From an uncultured Candidatus Poseidoniales archaeon (GTDB taxonomy: Archaea > Thermoplasmatota > Poseidoniia > Poseidoniales > Thalassarchaeaceae): 55,770 nt of DNA. This document shows, piece by piece, positions 49,339 to 55,770 of the stretch. The notes under the pieces were generated by a model, which saw only the letters and a list, made by a program, of their open reading frames with translations, had not been told where the DNA came from and did no database searches. The stretch covers positions 1-55,770 of the forward strand of contig CACELO010000006.1 in assembly GCA_902560445.1 (NCBI GenBank), read 5' to 3'. Within the stretch, counting starts at the first letter, position 1; each line of letters starts with the position of its first letter. The position numbers and the translations under genes are program-made.

Positions 49339-50181
49339 ATGATTAACAGTATCTCGGTAGGTTACGGCTCAATGAGTGGAGCACCCGTGGTCGCGGTAGA
49401 TGATGAGTTGAATGCTGAGGGTGCTTTGGTAGTAACATGTTTTCCTTCTGCTGGATTCGTCAGTAGTATCGTTGCCCACTACCTAGTCGACCGTTTAGGA
49501 CTGACCTTTGTAGGAGGGGCAAGAGGCGCCGGACTTCCTCCGGTTTGCCTAGTTCAGGAAGGGAAACCCCTGCCGCCACTGCGATTCTATGCAGGTGAGC
49601 CAATCTGTCATATGGATAGGTGTGACAAAGTGGTATTAATCGCCTCTGAAATTCAAGTGAATGCGGATTTGACACTTTCACTTGCGGATTCAATACTCGA
49701 TTGGGTCGAGGCTAGCGGAGCGAGTCAGGTGATGATGATTGATTCATTTTCACATGGCCCAGACCAAGCACATTCTATCTTTGATGATGATGAATCTGAC
49801 GAGTCGATGCTGGGGATTGGTTCTACAGATTCAGCACAAGAAACACTTGAGCAACTCGGTGTTTCAAAACTCAAACATGGCGTCGTTGGAGGTATGAGTG
49901 GAGTAATGTTAGGTGAATGCAGAAGGAGAAGAATCGATGCTATGGCCATCCTAGCAGAGTCCGGCGGTGATTTAGCAAATGGTGCAATACCAGATGCTCG
50001 AGCCGCAGCTAGAATTATCGAGAGGCTTGATGGTCTACTTCCTGCAATCAAGTTAGATACAGAACCTCTACTAGAAGAAGCCCAAAGAATAGAAGAACAA
50101 ATCCGGGAAATGATGGCGACTCAACTCAACCAAATGAAGATAGATAAACCAGGTGTTGAAAGCTCTGGAATGTACGGTTAA
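49339..50181 (+). CDS. PAC2 / proteasome assembly chaperone-family protein (paralogue 2)
   Basis: A 280-residue COG1938-like protein. Shared features with paralogue 1: VVTCFPSAGFVSSIVAHYLV near the start, VVLIASEIQV, QVMMIDSF, and KHGVVGGMSGVMLGECRRR followed by IDAMAILAES, then a helical C-terminal tail. An insertion after residue 150 is Asp/Ser rich (HSIFDDDESDES). The ATG at 49339 is preferred because the 21 codons before it (from 49276) overlap the divergent nuclease gene and are not family-like. Confidence 0.8.
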   Translation: MINSISVGYGSMSGAPVVAVDDELNAEGALVVTCFPSAGFVSSIVAHYLVDRLGLTFVGGARGAGLPPVCLVQEGKPLPPLRFYAGEPICHMDRCDKVVLIASEIQVNADLTLSLADSILDWVEASGASQVMMIDSFSHGPDQAHSIFDDDESDESMLGIGSTDSAQETLEQLGVSKLKHGVVGGMSGVMLGECRRRRIDAMAILAESGGDLANGAIPDARAAARIIERLDGLLPAIKLDTEPLLEEAQRIEEQIREMMATQLNQMKIDKPGVESSGMYG

Positions 50182-50186
50182 ATGCC

Positions 50187-52325
50187 TCAATAGTCGCCTA
50201 AAGACATCTGCTGCGGCCCAGCATATCCGAGTATCTCCCCAGAGTTTCCTTCGGCCGAATCTGCTCCTGCACCGGAGATTTTCGACTCTAGTTCCGACTC
50301 GCTCAAAACGGTCACTGAAAGTCTGGTTGCTTTGTCTAACTTAGATCCTGAGGATTCTCCAGCAACTAAGAAATCTAACTTTCCTGAGACGGATGAAACA
50401 ACTTTACCACCGGCGGCCTTAATCATCAATGCGATTTCCTTCCTTGGCCTACTCAAACTTCCAGTAATACAGAATGTTTGTCCGTGAAGTGGTCCTTCTA
50501 ATTCTTGTTTTTCTTCTTCAGTGGTTATTTCAATCACTGCGGCTAATCCTTCCACCATCTCCCTACGTTCTGACAGCCCTTCTAGGAAGGAGCGAGCAAC
50601 AGTCTCACCAACTCCTTCCAATGTGACTAATCTAGAGATTGCAATTTCATGGTCATTTAGGAGATTAAACATAGTCTCAGAATTCCCTAATTCTTCTGCA
50701 AATCCGATCGCTAACTCGGGCCCAATGCCCGGTAGACCTAGGGCTGAGAGGAAGGCTGAGAGGCTGATCGACCTTGTTGAATCCAATTGAGAAATTATGT
50801 TATTTGCAGATTTCTCGCCCATTCGTTCCAAACTGATAATGTCAGAGTGAGTCAACGAGTAAAGGTCTGGTAGAGTGTTGACTAACCCCTCATCGCACAA
50901 TTGTTCGGCTAATTTCTCGCCTATCCCATCCATCTCTAGGGCTCGGCACCAATACAGAATTGCTCTTTCTAGTCGAGAGGGACAATTTAGATTGAAGCAA
51001 CGAATAAACGCACCATCTTGTTGTAGATTAGTTTCACAACTAGGGCATTGCTCTGGAATCAGGACTTCTGCGCGCAGAGGTAGTAGGTCGTTAAACGGGG
51101 TTCCGTCGGCGTGAAGTCGGTTCTCTAAATCCGAACTCTTAGCTTCACCCAAAACTTCGATAATCTTCGGGATTACATCTCCCCGGCGAACTATCCTGAC
51201 TCTATCTCCGACACGTATTCCTAACCTTTCAATCTCGCCGGCATTGTGTAGAGTAGTGTTCTCAACTGTTACTCCTGATACCGTTACTGGTGCTACCCTT
51301 GCAACGGGAGTCACTGTGCCGGTCCTTCCAACCTGCCAATCTACGCCCATGACAACCGTAGAGGCTTCTTCTGGAGGGAATTTCCAGGCCAAAGCCCAAC
51401 GGGGATGATGGGCAGTCTCACCAAGAAGTTCTCTCTTTGCTAAATCGTCCAATTTGACGACTACCCCGTCTATCTCCCATTGTACATTGTCGCGATTCTG
51501 TGTCCACCGCTTAGTCACTTCAATAATTGCCTTGGTTACTGCCTCGTCACACTCTCCTTCGACTACTTCATTTCCAGCTGCAGCGATCTGGTTTGATTCG
51601 AGCCAGTCGATTGCCTCTGAGTCATTTGTGAAGGCCGGAGGTGTCGGGCTGTCAGGATGTCGGTTTTCGGTACTTGGGAACATTACACCATAGGCATGAA
51701 ATGCTAAATCGGCTGCATCCCCCTTGCCTGCATCAGTAGTTTTCTGACGTAAACTTCCAGCGGCGAGGTTCCGGGGATTGGGGGCGATGGAGGCATATTT
51801 TTTCCGAAATATATCCAATGGCATTACCACTTCACCTCGAACATGAGCATCTCCGTCCCAATCTATTGACTCGGGAATATTTGGTATCCTACGAGCATTT
51901 GCAGTAACATCCTCGCCTCGTTCACCATTTCCACGAGTGGCTGCACGAATCAAACGTCCTCGGCGATATTCTAGAGATAATGCAGAGCCGTCCAATTTTG
52001 GTTGACACACGAAACGACGCCCGTGAGCTGTTGTTTCTGCGACAAAGTGTGCAACTTCTTGTTTCTCGGTAGCCTTGTCTAGACTTCTCATTGGGAATAG
52101 GTGGTCCACTTTCTCTGAGCCAGGGACTGGATCCGAACCGACTTTGGAAAGTTGTGGGTGTTCAGGTGAAAGTTGTTGTAATTCATCAAAGAAAGCGTCA
52201 TACTCAGCATCGGTTATCTCGGGAGAAGCCTCATTGTAATAGAGGTTCGAATGATGTGCAAGTAGCCTTGCAAGCTCCTCGATACGGGCGCTGTTCGCCC
52301 ACTCATCCATGGCCTCCGGAACCAT
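50187..52325 (-). CDS. ligA: NAD+-dependent DNA ligase
   Basis: A 712-residue LigA. Domain Ia (YYNEASPEITDAEYDAFFDEL, NAD-binding), adenylation lysine in CQPKLDGSALSLEYRRG near residue 107, RGNGERGEDVTANARRI, VRGEVVMPLDIF and WALAWKFPPEEASTVV, OB fold (QVGRTGTVTPVARVAPV), zinc finger CPSCETNLQQDG with CFNLNCPSR near 427, helix-hairpin-helix repeats to about 590, and a C-terminal BRCT domain (CITGSLSRPRKEIALMI). It seals nicks in replication and repair using NAD+. Most archaea rely on ATP-dependent Lig1, so this bacterial-type enzyme is of note. It converges on the PAC2 gene, with 6 bases between stops. Confidence 0.96.
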   Translation of the reverse strand: MVPEAMDEWANSARIEELARLLAHHSNLYYNEASPEITDAEYDAFFDELQQLSPEHPQLSKVGSDPVPGSEKVDHLFPMRSLDKATEKQEVAHFVAETTAHGRRFVCQPKLDGSALSLEYRRGRLIRAATRGNGERGEDVTANARRIPNIPESIDWDGDAHVRGEVVMPLDIFRKKYASIAPNPRNLAAGSLRQKTTDAGKGDAADLAFHAYGVMFPSTENRHPDSPTPPAFTNDSEAIDWLESNQIAAAGNEVVEGECDEAVTKAIIEVTKRWTQNRDNVQWEIDGVVVKLDDLAKRELLGETAHHPRWALAWKFPPEEASTVVMGVDWQVGRTGTVTPVARVAPVTVSGVTVENTTLHNAGEIERLGIRVGDRVRIVRRGDVIPKIIEVLGEAKSSDLENRLHADGTPFNDLLPLRAEVLIPEQCPSCETNLQQDGAFIRCFNLNCPSRLERAILYWCRALEMDGIGEKLAEQLCDEGLVNTLPDLYSLTHSDIISLERMGEKSANNIISQLDSTRSISLSAFLSALGLPGIGPELAIGFAEELGNSETMFNLLNDHEIAISRLVTLEGVGETVARSFLEGLSERREMVEGLAAVIEITTEEEKQELEGPLHGQTFCITGSLSRPRKEIALMIKAAGGKVVSSVSGKLDFLVAGESSGSKLDKATRLSVTVLSESELESKISGAGADSAEGNSGEILGYAGPQQMSLGDY

Positions 52326-52409
52326 GCTGTACGAGGGGAGGCTGTCCCCTAAAAGGTGCTCTTTTTTCGGGATAAAACTCGTAAATTATAGCTTTCGCAT
52401 GTAAGAATA

Positions 52410-52487
52410 TGGTGGGCCAGCCAGGATTTGAACCTGGGTCGCGCGGCCCCCAGCCGCGAAGTATAGGCCAAGCTAACCTACAGGCCC
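52410..52487 (-). tRNA. tRNA-Pro (anticodon GGG)
   Basis: Cloverleaf: acceptor GGGCCTG/CTGGCCC with one U-U opposition at pair 6-67, anticodon arm CGCGG-CTGGGGG-CCGCG giving GGG (reads CCC/CCU, Pro), T arm CCAGG-TTCAAAT-CCTGG, discriminator A and encoded CCA (52410-52412). There is no intron. It lies between rpoN and ligA on the same strand. Confidence 0.93.
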
Positions 52488-52539
52488 CTTGTGTAGTGCT
52501 CTCGTGAGGAGTATCTCCCAAAGCCTTGACGGATGAAAA

Positions 52540-52746
52540 TCAATCCTGTCGAGCGATGCTGAAAGGTGCTACCTCATCGATTAATTCGATATGGCCGACA
52601 TACATTCTTCGGCAACAATATTTGTCTAATCCGAGATCGTCAAGTACCGCACCTGCATCTTCTCCATCTTGGGTTCTTTGTTTGAACTGCTCATACACAT
52701 GAGCTACGACTTTTCCGCAGCTCCAACAACGTACTGGAATCAACAT
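52540..52746 (-). CDS. rpoN: DNA-directed RNA polymerase subunit N (Rpb10)
   Basis: A 68-residue RpoN, the archaeal counterpart of Rpb10. The zinc bundle is formed by IPVRCWSCGK at the start and KYCCRRMYVGHIELID in the middle, both diagnostic. The family length is 60-70. It is the last gene of the eL18-uL13-uS9-rpoN operon, the conserved archaeal order; GGTGATG lies 4-6 bases before its ATG, and only 6 bases separate it from rps9. Confidence 0.97.
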   Translation of the reverse strand: MLIPVRCWSCGKVVAHVYEQFKQRTQDGEDAGAVLDDLGLDKYCCRRMYVGHIELIDEVAPFSIARQD

Positions 52747-52752
52747 ATTTCA

Positions 52753-53193
52753 TCACCTATACGACTTCTGCCACTTCTTGCGAGCACCTCGCCCCATTTG
52801 GTGCTTCGGCTCCTTGCGTCTCGGATCGTTAACAAGTAGGCTACGGTCGAATCTTAGGTACTCATCGCGGAGTTCCTCATCAATTCCCTCAGCCCCACCA
52901 TTGTAGTGAACTAGTCCGCGAGCAATTGCGGTTCGGATAGCGTCAACTTGGCCCATCTGTCCACCGCCTTCTACGTTGACGGAGATGTCAACATCCTGGA
53001 GACGTTTCATTGCCTCGGCAATCTGAACAGGCTCTAGCGCTTTGCGGCGTGCAAGAGCAGGTTCCATGATATGGATTGGCTTGTGATTTACGCGTACTCG
53101 TCCCGCGCCTTTACGGACTGTTGCTCGTGCTATTGCAGTCTTTCTCTTTCCACTAGTTTCGACCGTTTCCTTCTTCTTTTTCTTAGCCATCAC
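52753..53193 (-). CDS. rps9: 30S ribosomal protein S9 (uS9)
   Basis: A 146-residue uS9. A lysine-rich start leads into [40 protein letters not shown] is characteristic, and the C-terminal tail [13 protein letters not shown] reaches towards the ribosomal P-site in known structures. The ATG overlaps the uL13 stop as ATGA and is preceded by GGAGGTGA, showing translational coupling. Confidence 0.97.
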   Translation of the reverse strand: MMAKKKKKETVETSGKRKTAIARATVRKGAGRVRVNHKPIHIMEPALARRKALEPVQIAEAMKRLQDVDISVNVEGGGQMGQVDAIRTAIARGLVHYNGGAEGIDEELRDEYLRFDRSLLVNDPRRKEPKHQMGRGARKKWQKSYR

Positions 53194-53678
53194 TGCTCAC
53201 CTCCCCAACGTGTACTATCGATACCTAGGTGTTCGCTAATTTGGCCGAGACGAACGAACTTTTGTGGTAAATCTCGGTCAAACGAGCTGGAATCGCCCCA
53301 GGCGTGACCGTCTGGTAAATCATCACCAGATAGATTTGCCGGGGTGCCAATCATGACTCGTAGATCGCGCACGGCATTGCGGCCAGTGCTATTCTTCTGG
53401 TATGGTAACATTCCTCGGACAGTTCTCTTGAGTATCTGGTCGGGCATACGTGGGAAGAATGGCCCCTTTCTAGGGTGATTCAACTTGTACTTGTGATCAT
53501 ATTTGGCAAAGACAGCAGTCTTTGGCCCAGTTACGATGGCTTTCTCGGCATTCACGATAATGACGCGCTTCTGATTGCCCGCTTTGCGAGCTGTCAGTAA
53601 TTCGCTAGCCACATGGCTAGCAAGGCGTCCGAGAACCTTGTTGGATGCGTCGAAGACGAGGGTGCTTGCTTCAGCCAA
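53190..53678 (-). CDS. rpl13: 50S ribosomal protein L13 (uL13)
   Basis: A 162-residue uL13. Typical stretches are [50 protein letters not shown] and [19 protein letters not shown]. It begins with TTG at 53678, preceded by GGGGGTGAGG, and overlaps the end of the eL18 gene by 8 bases. Second gene of the operon. Confidence 0.96.
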   Translation of the reverse strand: MAEASTLVFDASNKVLGRLASHVASELLTARKAGNQKRVIIVNAEKAIVTGPKTAVFAKYDHKYKLNHPRKGPFFPRMPDQILKRTVRGMLPYQKNSTGRNAVRDLRVMIGTPANLSGDDLPDGHAWGDSSSFDRDLPQKFVRLGQISEHLGIDSTRWGGEQ

Positions 53679-54036
53679 GTATCCTCACCCCCTTTCCATC
53701 TGGGTTCTCGTTCATCAATTCACGGATCGTGAGGACACGTCCGCCTGCTGCTTCAATCTTCGAGCGGGCACCGATACTAACACTGTAGGCGGCGACGCTG
53801 GGCTTACCGGTCACGTCGCCGCTACCGAGAAGCTTGCCCGGAACGAGGACTACATCCTCTTCGGCAGCATATCGGCTCAGGCGGCTAAGGTTCGGTTCAG
53901 CCCAATTGTTTCGGCTCTTTTCGAGCCTCAGAGCAACGTCTCGCCACAGTGCAGAACCGGTTGACCTGCTCTGGTCCTTGAGGTCGCCGATTAGGGCGAT
54001 TAAGGCCTGGTTGGTCTTTCTCATGTTCTTACTCAT
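53671..54036 (-). CDS. rpl18e: 50S ribosomal protein L18e (eL18)
   Basis: A 121-residue eL18, found only in archaea and eukaryotes. It starts MSKNMRKTNQALIALIGDL at the ATG at 54036; an ATG farther upstream (54081) would add 15 unlikely residues. Also characteristic are EEDVVLVPGKLLGSGDVTGK and a C-terminal GRVLTIRELMNENPDGKGV-type end. First gene of the ribosomal/RpoN operon. Confidence 0.95.
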   Translation of the reverse strand: MSKNMRKTNQALIALIGDLKDQSRSTGSALWRDVALRLEKSRNNWAEPNLSRLSRYAAEEDVVLVPGKLLGSGDVTGKPSVAAYSVSIGARSKIEAAGGRVLTIRELMNENPDGKGVRILG

Positions 54037-54093
54037 ATGACTCCCTCGACATATACTTGGGTAGCGCGCCCACCTGACCACCTGTTATGAATG

Positions 54094-54127
54094 CTGCGGG
54101 TTGCCCCTACGGGGCATTGACTCGCAG
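54094..54127. terminator. Extended hairpin with TAC triloop before the ribosomal operon
   Basis: TGCCCC-TAC-GGGGCA forms a perfect 6-bp stem, extended by an outer CTGCG/CGCAG arm with small internal loops. On the minus strand it lies after the large surface-protein gene and before the eL18 start, so it may end the former transcript or belong to the ribosomal leader. It resembles the triloop hairpins at 2172 and 20452. Confidence 0.45.
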
Positions 54128-54184
54128 TACAAGAGAAGAGGATAGGGCGAGCTTTACTCACCCCTTTTCCTCAACTCTGCGTAA

Positions 54185-55770
54185 TCATATTCGGAATCCG
54201 CTATCTTCCTCTGAACCATCATCTATTCCTGCGATTCTCTCTTGGCCTTCTGAGTCTACGAATGTTCCCGCTTTCACAACCGAGCCATATAGGCCGGATT
54301 CATTGACTGCGGTTCGGTTAAGCATTCCCTCACCAAGAGAAGCACTGATGTGGTTGATAATCGACTGTAATGCATTGATTGCCCTGTCTCGCTGATCCGC
54401 GCCTATCTCATGGTCGGAATATCTGGCTTCTTCAAAGAGCGAGAAGAATACGTCCAAATCCTCAGGAGGTGCGATACCTGCTAACATACCTGTTACTGCA
54501 TCCTCGAATTCTCGGGTTGTCTCGTAGACCTTCTTCATCGCTCCTCTACTGCGGAAGAATCTGACCAACTCTTTGTAACAATTGAATATCGTATCAATGT
54601 ACTCATTGGATGCCTTGAGAGACATCAGGGAGTCTGTTAGTATACCACGCAAAATTTCGATTCTGCGACGCTCTACGTAGTTTCGATACATGATTGCCCC
54701 TACTAAGACTGCGAAGGATAATGCGATACCAATTATCGTAAGCACTTGTATTGTGAAGAAGCTCGCTTCTGCCTTAGTTACTGGATCTCCTAGGTAAATC
54801 GCCGGAGTATTATTGAGAAATTCTTCTTCAAACTCATGAGAACCTTTGAAATGAATTGTGACTTGCCATTCTCCTTCAGATATACAATATCCTCCTTGAT
54901 CACAGTCCAATTCTCCAGGAACGTTGACACCTGAGTAAGGGAAGCTAAACGAAGCAACTCCCAACTCGTTAGTAGTCGCGAAAACTACGTTGTGAGGTAT
55001 CCACTCGCCTTCTTCTGCATTCCAAAATTGATAGGTGAAAATCACTGTTTGAGATTCTACAGATAGGTCTAATCGGTCTCGTAGAATCGCCACTGAACCA
55101 TTGATGAAATCTCCCTCTTGGTAACCATCTGGGTTTGACCAGTGGTCCTTCAGCAAGATGTCTACACGACTTCGAACAAGCACTTCTATATCGATGAATG
55201 AACCATTCACTACCGGTGTTGTCTCTGCCCTACAACCGCCTGGTAATTCCTTATTTGGCTCATAGGCTATTCTTACGATTCTGAAACCTTCCATCTTGTC
55301 TGAAGTAGGCTCAACACCACGTCGACTCGGATTATCATCTGGGTCGCCGCTAAACCACTCAATTTCACCAGTTCCATCCTGTGTTACGGATGTAGCAATT
55401 GGTCGAGTATTTACCTCTGGATCTAAGTAAATATTCAGACACTTGCCTCCAATCGGGTTGCCATTTGTTTGAGTCAACCTTGCATCCAAGTGGAAGGATT
55501 CCTTTAGGTAAAGAACAGGGAAGATAGAACCATTCTGGAAGGTGTATGAATCAACGTCATTTCGGAATGGCCCGATCTCTTGTACAGCGAGCGTCGAATT
55601 AGAGAAGACTGGGAACAAGCGTGTTGTACTAGCGTTGTGGTATCGATAGCGATCGTTATTCTCGTAAGAATTGAAATCGACTTTGACACGAGCTTGTCCT
55701 GCCTGTACGTCAGTAAGTGGGCAGGTTATCTCGTAGAATCCATTAGCATCGCTTGTGCCAGGTAGACAGC
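54185..55770 (-). CDS. Large exported membrane protein with DUF4129-like cytoplasmic tail (5' end outside window)
   Basis: The reading frame is open without a stop from 54187 to the right edge, so the gene continues beyond the window; about 528 residues are visible. A TTG at 55618 is not the start, because upstream codons read naturally (for example ANGFYEITCPLTDVQAGQA). The outer part, about 360 residues, is beta-rich with paired cysteines (GGYCISEGEW, PGGCRAE), like Ig-type or carboxypeptidase-regulatory domains. A membrane helix at about 54685-54765 (VLTIIGIALSFAVLVGAIM) is followed by a cytoplasmic DUF4129-like domain: CYKELVRFFRSRGAMKKVYE, TREFEDAVT and FFSLFEEARYSDHEIG. DUF4129 often ends membrane transglutaminase-like proteins; no transglutaminase domain is visible here. 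Confidence 0.78.
   Translation of the reverse strand, partial: CLPGTSDANGFYEITCPLTDVQAGQARVKVDFNSYENNDRYRYHNASTTRLFPVFSNSTLAVQEIGPFRNDVDSYTFQNGSIFPVLYLKESFHLDARLTQTNGNPIGGKCLNIYLDPEVNTRPIATSVTQDGTGEIEWFSGDPDDNPSRRGVEPTSDKMEGFRIVRIAYEPNKELPGGCRAETTPVVNGSFIDIEVLVRSRVDILLKDHWSNPDGYQEGDFINGSVAILRDRLDLSVESQTVIFTYQFWNAEEGEWIPHNVVFATTNELGVASFSFPYSGVNVPGELDCDQGGYCISEGEWQVTIHFKGSHEFEEEFLNNTPAIYLGDPVTKAEASFFTIQVLTIIGIALSFAVLVGAIMYRNYVERRRIEILRGILTDSLMSLKASNEYIDTIFNCYKELVRFFRSRGAMKKVYETTREFEDAVTGMLAGIAPPEDLDVFFSLFEEARYSDHEIGADQRDRAINALQSIINHISASLGEGMLNRTAVNESGLYGSVVKAGTFVDSEGQERIAGIDDGSEEDSGFRI

Noticed and set aside
55504-55618. TTG at 55618 as the start of the DUF4129-like gene
   Set aside because: Reading upstream in the same frame gives no stop to the window edge and natural domain sequence, so the gene is truncated by the window rather than starting here.

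Overview
The window looks like a chromosomal segment of a planktonic archaeon, most probably a Marine Group II euryarchaeon (Candidatus Poseidoniales, Thermoplasmatota) or a close relative. Archaeal markers are the eL18-uL13-uS9-RpoN cluster, MCM helicase, GatE, Pth2, Trm1 and the archaeosine enzyme RaSEA. An NAD+-dependent DNA ligase, many secreted lipoproteins with the lipobox LAGC, and RCC1/PKD-type surface proteins fit that lineage. The lineage call is inference; no rRNA gene is present. I saw no CRISPR array, insertion sequence, integrase or rRNA. Genes are densely packed, and no stretch over 300 bases lacks a gene.

Layout. 1-4.8 kb: the start of a YchF GTPase, a heme-copper-oxidase-like membrane protein without its usual histidines plus a small membrane partner, RaSEA, a membrane-anchored hexapeptide acyltransferase and a coiled-coil protein. 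4.9-13.6 kb: two very large, translationally coupled genes forming an AddAB/RecBC-like helicase-nuclease, visibly richer in G+C than the flanks. 13.6-19.0 kb: an exported thioredoxin-like protein, threonine aldolase and a 1096-residue secreted RCC1 plus cysteine-repeat protein. 19.1-23.5 kb: an aminotransferase facing a cysteine-dioxygenase-like cupin, a very divergent aquaporin-fold protein, Pth2, and an ECF-type S component next to a DUF4430 lipoprotein. 23.5-29.1 kb: GatE, MCM, a PPC/DUF296 protein and a small alpha/beta hydrolase.

29.1-37.6 kb is a complete but strongly rearranged branched-chain-amino-acid-type ABC transporter. It has two ATPases (LivF, LivG), one polypeptide fusing both permeases (LivH-linker-LivM), and one lipoprotein that joins a circularly permuted type-2 binding domain to two tandem LivK domains. 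A strong terminator-like hairpin lies between binding protein and permease.

37.8-55.8 kb is mostly housekeeping: PurM, Trm1, MoaA, an Nfu-type Fe-S carrier, two PAC2-family paralogues, a pentapeptide protein, a thioesterase, a secreted esterase, tRNA-Arg(GCG), a PKD lipoprotein, a DEDDh exonuclease convergently overlapping a RecB-family Fe-S nuclease, LigA, tRNA-Pro(GGG), the RpoN/ribosomal operon, and the 3' part of a large surface protein with a DUF4129-like tail that runs off the right edge.

The best candidates for something undescribed are the composite ABC transporter with the permuted binding domain, the archaeal AddAB-like complex, and the two membrane proteins that keep a known fold (heme-copper oxidase, aquaporin) but have lost the signature residues.
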